NCBI GenBank assembly: GCA_903923395.1
Contig: CAIXXM010000102.1
Coordinates: 1-64,000 of the forward strand
DNA length: 64,000 bases
Direction: 5' to 3'
Source of the DNA: an uncultured Acidobacteriia bacterium
GTDB taxonomy: Bacteria > Acidobacteriota > Terriglobia > Bryobacterales > Bryobacteraceae
This document shows positions 53,734 through 62,480 of the stretch, piece by piece. The notes below the pieces were generated by a model that had not been told where the DNA came from, ran no database searches, and saw only the letters and a list, made by a program, of their open reading frames with translations. The position numbers were made by a program, and so were the translations under genes. How positions within the stretch are numbered: the first letter of the stretch is position 1; every line of letters begins with the position of its first letter.

Positions 53734-55640
53734 GAGACGCTGATCCGGTTGCGTCCCAGATTCTTGGCCGTGTAAAGCGCGGCGTCGGCGTTTTCCAGTA
53801 ACTCCTGGCTCGTGCCATCGCGCGCCGTTTCTGCGACTCCGAACGTTGCCGTCACGGTGAAGGGCGAACCAGCACCCAAGCCGAATGCCAGCGTTGTGAG
53901 GCGGGTTCGTACACGGTCCGCAACCGCTGCTGCTTCGCTTCGGTCGGCACCCACCAGGATCATGCAGAACTCATCACCGCCCAAGCGGCCCGCAATATCG
54001 CCGGCGCGCATCTCACTGCGGATGATATTGCCCACGGTTTGCAGCACTTCATCGCCCGCCCCGTGGCCATGCCTATCGTTGATGGACTTGAAGTGGTCCA
54101 CGTCCATGATGCAGGCCGAAAGCGTGGAGTGCTCAATGCTGACCCGCCGCAGGGCGGAATTCAACTTGGTGAAGAAGTGGTGGCGGTTTGCGAGTCCGGT
54201 CAGCGCGTCGTAATTCGCCTGATACTCCAACTGTTCCTGGACGGATTTCCGCTGGGTCACATCCTGCGCAATTCCGACGATCTGTTTGACGTAACCATCC
54301 GCGCCGCGTTCGAAAGGAGTGTCCCGCGATGCCAGCCACAACCAGCGCCCGTCGGCATGGCGCGCCCGGAATTCCACCCGGTAGACCTCACCGTCGCTCG
54401 CCCGTTTGAGGGAAGCATGGTGGTGCGCCATCACCTCAATGTCATCGGGGTGAATAATCACCTCCATGAGGTTGGCCAGATTCAGCAGATCTTCTTCCCG
54501 ATAACCCAGCACCGCGTACATTTCGCGGTTCACAAACACATTCAGCTTCTGCTCCATGTCATAGACATAGAGAATGCCGGGGGTGGTTGCCGCGATGCGC
54601 TCCACGAAGGCCCGGGACCTTTCCAGTTCCTGCTCCGCGCGCTTGCGTTCCGTGATATCGCGGGCGATCGACTGGAAGCCCGTGATCTTGCCGCCATCGA
54701 AAATGAGCTGCACGTTTTGCCCGAGCCACCGTTCCCGGCCGTGACCATCGACGATGGGGAACTCATAGTAAGTGTGCTTCTTTCGACGAACGAACTGCCG
54801 CAGGTAGAAGCGCTCGGCGTCGCGGCGTTTGTCGTGGCGGATCAGTTTGAGATAGGAGCGTCCCAGGATCTCTGTTTCCGAAAGATGGAGCGTCGACAGA
54901 GCGGTCCGGTTGCAGAAGATGAAGCGGCCAACTTCGTCAGTTTGGTAGATAATATCGCCGGCGTCATCCACCACCTGCCGGTATTGCTGATCCCGGAGCA
55001 TCAGGGCCCGTTCTGCTGCACTGCGCTGCTGGCTGTCCGCGGCGGAGCGCCAGAAGGCAAACACGATGACCAGGCAGGAGGCGAAGGAGACTCCAGCAAA
55101 GAGGTAACGGGTCCTTTTGGCAGCCAGCGTCTGATCGTCCGAGCGGACTTGCAGCAGCCGGAACTGTTCGCTGCGGATGGCCCGTGCGGCAGTATCAATA
55201 TCCGCGACCATGGCCGAGCGCTCGTAGGTGTCAATTGCGGCACGAACGGAAGCCGGAGTGGCAGCAGTCGCATTCTGCGAGAAAACTTCGTACTCGCGGT
55301 CGATGAGGCGCCGCAGTTCGGTGACGCGGAATTGTTCCTGGGGGGAATCGGCGAGTTGCTGGCTGAGACGGTCGGCGCGGACTCTGGCACCGTCCAGTTC
55401 TTCCCAGGTGCGGGCGATGTGCCTTTGATCCCCGTCCACCAGGAAGAGGCGCGACTGTTCCACCGCATCGCGGGCATGCAGTGACAGTGCATCGAGCGTC
55501 CCGATGATCTCGTGACTTTTTGAGATCCAGGAGACGCTCTGTTCCCAGACTATTGTCTGGAAGATAGCGGCAATGCTGACGCCGAGCAGGGTGAAGAAGC
55601 CGATTGCAAACCCTGCCCGGACCTTTGTGAGAAAGGTCAC
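53730..55640 (-). CDS. CHASE3-like, PAS-PAS-GGDEF diguanylate cyclase
   Basis: 636 aa: TM1 (~10-30), a helical CHASE3-type periplasmic domain (~35-180; HARDAVEQSRLFLVDGDQRH), TM2 (~182-202), PAS (~215-335; DDAGDIIYQTDEVGRFIFCN), PAS/PAC (~345-465; HADGRWLWLASRDTPF) and GGDEF (~470-635). The active site is RLGGDEF (~553) and the inhibitory site RAGD lies exactly five residues before GGDEF, so product feedback is expected. It synthesises cyclic-di-GMP in response to periplasmic or PAS-bound signals. Confidence 0.93.
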   Translation of the reverse strand: MTFLTKVRAGFAIGFFTLLGVSIAAIFQTIVWEQSVSWISKSHEIIGTLDALSLHARDAVEQSRLFLVDGDQRHIARTWEELDGARVRADRLSQQLADSPQEQFRVTELRRLIDREYEVFSQNATAATPASVRAAIDTYERSAMVADIDTAARAIRSEQFRLLQVRSDDQTLAAKRTRYLFAGVSFASCLVIVFAFWRSAADSQQRSAAERALMLRDQQYRQVVDDAGDIIYQTDEVGRFIFCNRTALSTLHLSETEILGRSYLKLIRHDKRRDAERFYLRQFVRRKKHTYYEFPIVDGHGRERWLGQNVQLIFDGGKITGFQSIARDITERKRAEQELERSRAFVERIAATTPGILYVYDMEQKLNVFVNREMYAVLGYREEDLLNLANLMEVIIHPDDIEVMAHHHASLKRASDGEVYRVEFRARHADGRWLWLASRDTPFERGADGYVKQIVGIAQDVTQRKSVQEQLEYQANYDALTGLANRHHFFTKLNSALRRVSIEHSTLSACIMDVDHFKSINDRHGHGAGDEVLQTVGNIIRSEMRAGDIAGRLGGDEFCMILVGADRSEAAAVADRVRTRLTTLAFGLGAGSPFTVTATFGVAETARDGTSQELLENADAALYTAKNLGRNRISVS

Positions 55641-55697
55641 TTGCCCTTATTGTGTACCCGAAAGTACCAAAAGAACAAGTAACCGTTTAAATGTTCG

Positions 55698-57869
55698 CTA
55701 TTCCGCTGCTCCGGCTGCCGCTTTCGGGGCCGGAAGGATCATGATTTCCGTGCGCGGGAAGGCGAATTTCCTGCCGTTTTCATCAATGATGTTGATCTGG
55801 CAGGTGTACTTTCCGGGGGCAACACCGGCGAGCGGTGCCTGGAACTTGAGCGGCAGAGTGGCACCGCGCTTGGTCAGATAGTCATTGATGCGGACCGGTG
55901 CGGATTCGAAGCTCTTGGTGCGACCGCGGAAGAGGCTGAGGGTTGCGGAAACGCTGGGCTTCTTGTCGGTGCCGTCGAGAGCCGGGTCATAGACCTCAAC
56001 ATAGACGTAGAGGTTCTGGTCGCGGCGGAAGACTTTGGTGATGCTGGGGACGAGCTTCTGGCCATCCTGCACCAGAGGATCGGCTTCGATCACCTTCTTC
56101 TTATTGTCGGCGGAAGCGATGGCGGAGTTGACGGGCGAGCGCTGGGAACTCCAAATCACGGAGCTGATCTTCAGTCCGGCCTGGGCAGGCCCAACGAGAT
56201 CCGGCACCTCGAACTTGGATTCAAAGGTTCCCATCTTGCCGGACTGGTTTTCGCGGGAGAGGAACTTCAGCGTGTACTTGCCGGGGGGCAGAACGAAGCC
56301 GGCGTTGTACTGCAAAGAGCGGCTGGCCAACTGGGCGGCGGTTTCTTCCTTCAGCTTGACGGGGATGCCATCACGCAGCGCACCGGCGAGTTTCCCCTTT
56401 GCGTCGCGGATCTGGCCGATGAATTCGAACTCAGTGGATTCGGCTCCCTTCTTCTTTGCGAGGGCGATTTCCGAACCGGGGATCTTCACAGAAACCGGAA
56501 CGTAGTATTGGTCTTTGCTGAGGCGGAAGTAGTCGGTTTCGACGGCGAGAGGCAGGTCGGTGACGGGGTCGCCGAGCATGAGGGCTTCCTGCAACTGGCT
56601 TTCCTTGTCAGCAGCGGTGAACTTGGAGAAGCTCTTCTGGGCGTAGTAGCCGCTGCGGTATTCCAACTTGGCCTGCAGACTCTTGTTGGCGAGGGCCACT
56701 TGCACACGGCGGAATTTGCCATCGTTCGCGCCATTGGTGCTGTAGTAGCCGACGATGTAGTAGCTGTCGACGTCGTCACGGGCTTTGGAAAGACCGAGCG
56801 AGAGATCGTTGTCATCGAGGAACACCTTGCCGCCGGTGTCCGCCGCGAGGGTGACGAGTGTATCCTGCTGGTTTTCAATGCCGGCGCGGAGGCTGGTCTG
56901 GCGGCCGCCGGTGAGCATGCTGCCGGCGCGGGAGGAGGCTTGGTTGGCGTTGCCGCCAGGTGCGGTGGCGATCAAACCGCGGGCATCAATGGGATAAAAG
57001 GCGACATTGGCGCGGACTGCGGCAGCGGTGGTGCTGCGCAACTGGGCCTGATTTTCCATGCCCTGCTTGGAGATGCCGCTGGAGAAATAGACGAGAGCCT
57101 TCTTTTCGGGCAGGGAACCGAGCATTTTGACGGCGGATTCGAGAGCAGCCAGTTTGCGGTCCGTATTGAAGATGTTGAATTCGGTTTCGTCGGCGTTGAA
57201 GGCGGTGCCGTTGTCTTCGCCGTTGGTATCGTCACCGTCGCTGCCATCCACCGCGAGTGCGGCACCTTCGCCGATCTTGAAGCTCTTGACGACTTCTTCC
57301 AGGCGGTCTTTGTCGTCGGTGAAGTCCTGTTCAACTTTGAGGACGGAGGCGAAGCTGAAGATGGAGACCAGGTCGGCGGGCTTCAACTGCTCATGGATGA
57401 ACTTGGTGGCGGAGTCAATCACGCGCGCCTGTTCGGGAATGTCCATGGAGGTCATGTCAAAGAGCATGACGACGAGGCGGCGGTCCTGATAGCGGATGGC
57501 ACCGGTGGCTGCGGGTTTCGCGGCGGGCTTGGCTTCGGCTGGTGAGGCGGCCTTTTTGTCCGCCACGACGGCGGTCTTGTCGGCAGCTACGCGGGGGGGC
57601 GGAGGCGCGTCATCGCCCAGTTTCTGGAATTCGAAGACGCCCACGGTCTGGGGCTTCCCGTCTTCCAGAATGACGAAGTCTTCCTTCTTGAGTCCGGTGA
57701 TGACCTTGCCAGCTTTGTCCTTGACGGAGATGTCGAGGATGACGAGGTTCGATTCGGATTTGAACTGGGCGTCCATCTTCGGCGTGGGGATTCCGCTGAA
57801 GAGCATGGCCGCGCAGAGACCCGCGCGCAGAGTTTTGTTGACGGCTGGAATCGAAAAGAATCGGCGCAT
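55698..57869 (-). CDS. Large acidobacterial VWFA-related protein
   Basis: 723 aa with an N-terminal signal/TM stretch. Typical TIGR03436 entry (NLVILDISVKDKAGKVITGLKKEDFVILEDGKPQTVGVF), an Ala/Pro/Lys-rich insert (~95-120), then a VWFA core with MLFDMTSMD (modified MIDAS), KKALVYFSSGI and DSYYIVGYYSTN. The C-terminal ~300 residues are beta-rich (GKYTLKFLSRENQSGK; GKYTCQINIIDENGRKF). It lies 1 bp after the Oar-like receptor gene, so the two are co-expressed and may act together at the envelope. Confidence 0.88.
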   Translation of the reverse strand: MRRFFSIPAVNKTLRAGLCAAMLFSGIPTPKMDAQFKSESNLVILDISVKDKAGKVITGLKKEDFVILEDGKPQTVGVFEFQKLGDDAPPPPRVAADKTAVVADKKAASPAEAKPAAKPAATGAIRYQDRRLVVMLFDMTSMDIPEQARVIDSATKFIHEQLKPADLVSIFSFASVLKVEQDFTDDKDRLEEVVKSFKIGEGAALAVDGSDGDDTNGEDNGTAFNADETEFNIFNTDRKLAALESAVKMLGSLPEKKALVYFSSGISKQGMENQAQLRSTTAAAVRANVAFYPIDARGLIATAPGGNANQASSRAGSMLTGGRQTSLRAGIENQQDTLVTLAADTGGKVFLDDNDLSLGLSKARDDVDSYYIVGYYSTNGANDGKFRRVQVALANKSLQAKLEYRSGYYAQKSFSKFTAADKESQLQEALMLGDPVTDLPLAVETDYFRLSKDQYYVPVSVKIPGSEIALAKKKGAESTEFEFIGQIRDAKGKLAGALRDGIPVKLKEETAAQLASRSLQYNAGFVLPPGKYTLKFLSRENQSGKMGTFESKFEVPDLVGPAQAGLKISSVIWSSQRSPVNSAIASADNKKKVIEADPLVQDGQKLVPSITKVFRRDQNLYVYVEVYDPALDGTDKKPSVSATLSLFRGRTKSFESAPVRINDYLTKRGATLPLKFQAPLAGVAPGKYTCQINIIDENGRKFAFPRTEIMILPAPKAAAGAAE

Positions 57870-57870
57870 A

Positions 57871-60800
57871 TTAGTAACGAAGCCTCAAGGATGCAGTAAC
57901 GGTGCGCATGCCGCCGGCGGCGGTGGCGTAGCCATAGTTAATCGAGTTGACCACGGTCTGAATGCCCGTGATGTTGACGTGGTTGAGCGTGTTGTTGGAA
58001 TCGACGCGGAATTCAATCTGGCGGCGGTCATCCAGGCGGAAGGAGCGGCCGAAGGAGAGGTTGAGGTTCCAGCGGGCGAGTCCGGGAATGGTGTTGGGGG
58101 ATGCGTTGCCGAAGGTGCCGGCCGCGGGGATGGTGAAGGCTGCGGTGTTGAAGTAGCCGGTGCCGCTGGTGACAGAGAGGCCGGTGGCGCTGGCGCGGGA
58201 GTTGCCCGCGGCGCCGGTACCGGCGGAGTCAGCGGCGTTGCCCGAGACGCGTGCGGTGTAGGGAGTGCCGGAGTTGGCGCTGATGCCGCCATTCAGCGTC
58301 CAGTCTTTCAGCAGGCGTGCCTGCAGACCTTCGCGGTCCCGGTTGATTGGGGACGTGAGCACGAAGTTGGAACTGTACACATGGCGCTGGTCAGAGTTCG
58401 AAAGGCCGCGTTCGGCGCGCAGGTTGTGAATGTCCTGGGCTGTGTTGCCGCCGCTGCCATTCAAGGAAGATGCATTGTCGATGGACTTGCCGAAGGTGTA
58501 GCTGTTGTTCATCGAAACACCCTTCGTGAAGCGGCGGGTGAGGCGCATCTGCAGCGAGTTGTAGCTGGAGTTGGCCTGCGCGGTATCCATTGTGAAGCCG
58601 GTGGCGTTGGCGATGGGACGGCGCTGCTGCGCGGTGAGTGTGGACCCCGGAGGTGCCTGATTCGGCAGGACGAGCAGATCGAGATCCGTGCCCTTGGTGC
58701 CAAGGTAGGTGGTTTCCATGGTCCAGTTGCGGGGCAGTGAGAACTGCACGGCAAAGTTCCAGGTCTGGGCATAGCCGACGCGGTAGTTGGGATCCACGGC
58801 GAACGTGTTGCTGATCGACGAAGACGGGCTGGAGGGGAAGCCGTTTTCCAGGGTCAGGATATTCGTGGTGCTGGTCTGCAGGGTTGCGGTCTTGGCGTAA
58901 GGCGGCTGAGCGGCCAGACGGGAAGCGAACGTCGTCACCTGGCTGCCGTTGTAGTAAATGCCGTAGCCAGTGCGGATCAACGTGGACTTCTTCTTCCAGG
59001 GCTTCCAGGCGATGCCGAGACGGGGCGAGAGCAGGTTGTGTTGCGGGTTGACGATGCCATCGGCGATGCGGTCTCCCGTGTAAGGGTTGGCCTGGCCGGG
59101 GGTGACCACGGTGGCTGCCGTGTAAGAGGGGTTAATGACGATATCGGCGAGGCGGCCGTACTTTTCGCTGGTGGGCGTGAAGTATTCATAGCGCAGGCCG
59201 AAGTTGAAGGTCAGGTTGGACTTGTACTTGAAGTCATCGGTGACGTAGCCGTTCATGACGGTGGTCCGGAAGTAATTCGCGGTGGCACCGAAGCGGACGG
59301 AACTGGTCTGGGGCAGGCTGAGGAGGAAGTCGGCGAAGTCATAACCGGTGCCGGTGACGGGCAATCCGGCGGAAGTGAAGCCGGAGGTGGAAACGCCGGT
59401 GAAAGAGAAGCTGCCGCGGCCATTGGAGTCAGTGAAAGGATTGCTCTGCTGGCGCCGGACTTCGCCGCCGAAGGTCAGAGTGTGTTTGCCCTGGATGTGA
59501 ATCCAGGAATCCGTGACGCCGGAGGTCTGGGAGCGGTTGATGGAGGAAGTGCCGTCCGTCAGGGAGCCAAAGTTCGTGAAGCCGATGGTGGGCGGGCCGT
59601 AATCGATCGCCGAGTGCGACGTGCCCTGGATGCCGAGTTGGGCGGCGATGTCCACACCGAGGGTCTGGAAATAGGGGATCGCGTGGCTGATATTGCGGCT
59701 GAAGTTCCAGCCGAGACGGTTGATGTTGGAACGGTTGAAGGTGTGGCTCCAACTGGTGGAGGAACTGAGGCCATACCCGTTGCTTTGGTCAAAGAAGCCA
59801 TAGATTTGGGCGGATTGCGCGCTCCGGTTCTGGTAGTTGATGTTGAAGCTGAGGTTGTCCTTCTTGCCAACGGTCTGGGTGACGCGAACGTTGATGTTCT
59901 GGTTGTTGTTGGGGTTGGAGGCAACGAACTGGTAGTTCTGCGCGATGCTGGTCTGGTTCGGCAGCGGGATGTACTTGAGCAGTCCGGTGGAGATGTTGTC
60001 GATGCGTGCTGAGGGGATTTTGTTGCCGGGGAACGGAGCATTCGTGGTGGGGTCATAAACGATGCTGCTGATGCCGGAGAAATCGCCGCCGCGTTCGGCT
60101 GCCGTGGGCACGGTGGTCACACCGTTATAGGGCTGCTTGGAGCGCACGCCGGTGTAGTTGATAAAGAGGAAAGTGTTGTAGCTGTGGACGACTTTGGGGA
60201 TCACGAAGGGTCCGCCGCCGGAGAAACCGAAGCGGTTGGAGGCGTATTCGGCCTTGGGGACCACGTTGCCGGTCAAAGAGAAGGGCTTGGCGTCGAAGGC
60301 TGAGTTCTGGATGGTGTAGAAGGCATTGCCTCGCCACTGGTTGCGGCCACGGTTGATGCGGTTGCCGAACTGGGAGTTGCGGTTGGCGCGCTGGCCGCCC
60401 TGATCGCCGCCACGTCCACCACCGCCGCCACGTCCGCCGCCGCCCGCGAAGCCGCCACCGCCACCGGGGCCGCCGAAGCCGCCACCGCCGCCGGGACCAC
60501 CGGGTCCGCCGCCACGTCCGCCACCGCCGGGTCCGCCGCCTGGTCCACCGCCGAAGCCACCGGGTGCACCACCGAAGCCACCGCCGCCTGCCATCATGGC
60601 TTCACGCATGCCGGGGTCCATGCCGCCGAAATCCGGCTGGGCTTGCTGGATGCCCTGGCTGAGGGAGCCGTTGACCAGGAAAGAATCACCGCCTGCTGCC
60701 GCGCCATCGGGCGGAGCCATGCCGGGGGCCATCGTGTCACCGGAGGTGTCGCCGTTGCCCATGAGGTTGATGGCCTGGAAGCCGCCATTTTGCTGTTGAT

Positions 60801-61299
60801 TCTGTTGACCGCCGCGTGCACCTTGCTGCTGCGTGCCTCTCTGGCCGCCGGTTCGTCCGCCGGGGGCGGGCTGTGCGGAGGCTGTCGTGGTTGCGGCGGG
60901 TTTGGGCGTGTCTGCCGTCGCGGGCGCACCTGCTGCCGGTTTGGCGTCGCTCACTACCTTGTTTTGTGCTGCTTGCGCGGCCTGTTCCCGTTTCATCGCT
61001 TCGGCGCGGCTTTCCACGGCGAGATCGAAGTCGAGAGCTTTGTCGGAAGCTCCCGCGTCCTTCGAAACCGGCGCGAAACCGTGCATGTCCACGGTGAACT
61101 TGCAGGGCTTGGTGGTGACGCCGCCCAGCATGTAGGCACCGTTTTCGTCTGTGACGGTGAGGAGTTTATCGTCGCCGCACTGCGCGGAAACGGTGGCGCC
61201 GGGAATGGGCTGGCCGCCGGAGCGGACGGTACCGGATTGCGTATCCGCAAAGGCCAGTCCGGCGATTAGAATCAGGGAACACGTGGAGCGGAGCATCAT
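57871..61299 (-). CDS. Oar-like TonB-dependent receptor with glycine-rich segment
   Basis: 1142 aa: signal peptide (MMLRSTCSLILIAGLAFA), a carboxypeptidase-regulatory domain (~20-95; GTVRSGGQPIPGATVSAQCGD), an Ala/Pro/Gln-rich linker (~100-190), a glycine-rich stretch (~234-305; GGGFGG, GGRGGG, GGPGGG repeats) where plug sequence would be expected, then the barrel ending ..GMRTVTASLRLRY. The plug appears reduced or interrupted by the glycine-rich part. It is first in an operon with the VWFA protein. The DNA of the segment is GC-rich and slippage-prone (CCGCCACCG units). Confidence 0.87.
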   Translation of the reverse strand: MMLRSTCSLILIAGLAFADTQSGTVRSGGQPIPGATVSAQCGDDKLLTVTDENGAYMLGGVTTKPCKFTVDMHGFAPVSKDAGASDKALDFDLAVESRAEAMKREQAAQAAQNKVVSDAKPAAGAPATADTPKPAATTTASAQPAPGGRTGGQRGTQQQGARGGQQNQQQNGGFQAINLMGNGDTSGDTMAPGMAPPDGAAAGGDSFLVNGSLSQGIQQAQPDFGGMDPGMREAMMAGGGGFGGAPGGFGGGPGGGPGGGGRGGGPGGPGGGGGFGGPGGGGGFAGGGGRGGGGGRGGDQGGQRANRNSQFGNRINRGRNQWRGNAFYTIQNSAFDAKPFSLTGNVVPKAEYASNRFGFSGGGPFVIPKVVHSYNTFLFINYTGVRSKQPYNGVTTVPTAAERGGDFSGISSIVYDPTTNAPFPGNKIPSARIDNISTGLLKYIPLPNQTSIAQNYQFVASNPNNNQNINVRVTQTVGKKDNLSFNINYQNRSAQSAQIYGFFDQSNGYGLSSSTSWSHTFNRSNINRLGWNFSRNISHAIPYFQTLGVDIAAQLGIQGTSHSAIDYGPPTIGFTNFGSLTDGTSSINRSQTSGVTDSWIHIQGKHTLTFGGEVRRQQSNPFTDSNGRGSFSFTGVSTSGFTSAGLPVTGTGYDFADFLLSLPQTSSVRFGATANYFRTTVMNGYVTDDFKYKSNLTFNFGLRYEYFTPTSEKYGRLADIVINPSYTAATVVTPGQANPYTGDRIADGIVNPQHNLLSPRLGIAWKPWKKKSTLIRTGYGIYYNGSQVTTFASRLAAQPPYAKTATLQTSTTNILTLENGFPSSPSSSISNTFAVDPNYRVGYAQTWNFAVQFSLPRNWTMETTYLGTKGTDLDLLVLPNQAPPGSTLTAQQRRPIANATGFTMDTAQANSSYNSLQMRLTRRFTKGVSMNNSYTFGKSIDNASSLNGSGGNTAQDIHNLRAERGLSNSDQRHVYSSNFVLTSPINRDREGLQARLLKDWTLNGGISANSGTPYTARVSGNAADSAGTGAAGNSRASATGLSVTSGTGYFNTAAFTIPAAGTFGNASPNTIPGLARWNLNLSFGRSFRLDDRRQIEFRVDSNNTLNHVNITGIQTVVNSINYGYATAAGGMRTVTASLRLRY

Positions 61300-61353
61300 T
61301 TTGGAGCTTTGACCTTTTGGGGTATCTCACGAAAAAGCACTGCTGGAAACAGA

Positions 61354-61380
61354 CCGTCCTCCGGGTTCAGCGGAGGACGG
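61354..61380 (-). terminator. Intrinsic terminator-like hairpin
   Basis: CCGTCCTCCG (61354-61363) and CGGAGGACGG (61371-61380) form a perfect 10-bp stem with a 7-nt loop. On the minus strand it is followed by TCTGTTTCC. It lies downstream of the small secreted protein gene at 61430 and upstream of the receptor gene. Confidence 0.75.
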
Positions 61381-61429
61381 CTTGTACTGACTACTCAGGG
61401 TAAACGTTTTTGGCGCAATTGCGCCAGAG

Positions 61430-61789
61430 TTACTGCTTGGTTGCGGTGAATTCGGTCTTGCGTTCGCCCATGCCGCGGGTGAACTTGATGGTGTTGCCTT
61501 CAATCTTGCCGGTGTAGACGATATCCATGGAGTTGCCGTTCATTTCCATGTGCTGGGAGAACGTGATGGTGTCGCCGTCGACCTTGCCGCCAGTGATGGG
61601 CTGTTCGCCACGGGGCGTAACGATGGCGCCGGTGACGGTGGCTCCGTCCTGCTTGAGATCCATGGTGATCTTCTGGGTTGCGCCCTGGCGGCCGGGCATT
61701 TCAGCTGCCCATTTACCAGTAACGTCCGCAGCCATGGCCGCAGCGGAGAGGCACAGAGAGGCCACGAGGGCCAGGATGATTTTCTTCAT
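61430..61789 (-). CDS. Small secreted beta-barrel-like protein A
   Basis: 119 aa: signal peptide (MKKIILALVASLCLSAAAMAA), then a run of beta strands with the pattern DVTGKWAAEM..ITMDLKQDGATVTGAIVTPRGEQPITGGKVDGDTITFSQ..YTGKIEGNTIKFTR. This strand order (G-x-W start, G-x-V-x-G-x-x turns) resembles small lipocalin-like proteins often seen in Acidobacteria. No function is known to me. It is a paralogue of the next gene; the two share signal peptide, ending (F-T-[AV]-T-K-Q) and upstream DNA. Confidence 0.8.
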   Translation of the reverse strand: MKKIILALVASLCLSAAAMAADVTGKWAAEMPGRQGATQKITMDLKQDGATVTGAIVTPRGEQPITGGKVDGDTITFSQHMEMNGNSMDIVYTGKIEGNTIKFTRGMGERKTEFTATKQ

Positions 61790-61890
61790 GACAGGAAGAT
61801 GCTGTGCGACGGAGGTAAAGTTACCGTTTTACAAACCTTTACCACCACCGGGTAGTGAAAGTTTCATAACTTATTGATTGTAAAAGAAAT
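61790..61890 (-). repeat. Upstream region duplicated with the small-protein gene, copy A
   Basis: Resembles 62269-62370. Shared blocks on the minus strand are AATCAATA.GTTA, CCCGG.GGTGGTAA and CGGTAACTTTAC (61816-61827), the last containing GTAA..TTAC dyad symmetry. The blocks probably hold the common promoter or operator. Confidence 0.55.
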
Positions 61891-61929
61891 GTGATGTCTT
61901 GCGTCGCTGCTCGGAAGAGTGACTCCAGC

Positions 61930-62268
61930 TCATTGCTTTGTCACTGTGAAGTGATTCGGGTTGATGAACTTCAGCGTCTTGCCCTCAACGTGACCGTCGT
62001 AATCGACGTACTTTTTCAGGCCATCAGAACCCTGCACCAAGAGGACTAGACTGAGCGCGTTGCCCTGAATTTTGCCTGAAGCGATTGTGGCCTGTCCAAC
62101 TTTGCTGGGGAGGAGTACGTTACCTGTAACGGCAGAACCGCGTTGCCGGAGTGTCATCTCGATTCTTCGACCCTCGGATAAGCCGACCCAACTTCCGGAA
62201 ACGTCCAGTGGGGTGTCCGCAGCGAAGAGGCACAGGGAGACCACGAGGGCCAGAATGATTTTCCTCAT
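61930..62268 (-). CDS. Small secreted beta-barrel-like protein B
   Basis: 112 aa: signal peptide (MRKIILALVVSLCLFAADT), then DVSGSWVGLSEGRRIEMTLRQRGSAVTGNVLLPSKVGQATIASGKIQGNALSLVLL..YDGHVEGKTLKFINP. It aligns along its whole length with protein A (DV[ST]G[KS]W, MTLRQ/MDLKQ, G[KR]V[DE]G, F.VTKQ) but has diverged, so the duplication is not recent. Function unknown. Confidence 0.78.
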   Translation of the reverse strand: MRKIILALVVSLCLFAADTPLDVSGSWVGLSEGRRIEMTLRQRGSAVTGNVLLPSKVGQATIASGKIQGNALSLVLLVQGSDGLKKYVDYDGHVEGKTLKFINPNHFTVTKQ

Positions 62269-62370
62269 GATTGGAAGATGACACGCGAAGTACGTAAAGT
62301 TACCGCTTGATCAGCTATTACCACCGCCGGGCAATGAGAGCAACCTAACGTATTGATTCCAAATGAAATG
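62269..62370 (-). repeat. Upstream region duplicated with the small-protein gene, copy B
   Basis: Second copy of the blocks described at 61790-61890, with CGGTAACTTTAC at 62294-62305 on the minus strand, the same distance from the ATG as in copy A to within a few bases. Confidence 0.55.
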
Positions 62371-62480
62371 CAGTATTGGGCTTCTCCGCAAGAGGACCGC
62401 CCCGGTCGGTTGTCAGACAGCGAGATTGACCCGCAGCGCAATATTTTCGGGATAGCATGAAGTTCGGGGGATATGTCGGT

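Noticed and set aside
60273-60581. Ala/Val-rich antisense-frame ORF in the glycine-rich part of the receptor
   Set aside because: It is an alternative frame of the GC-rich repeat on the same strand as the receptor.
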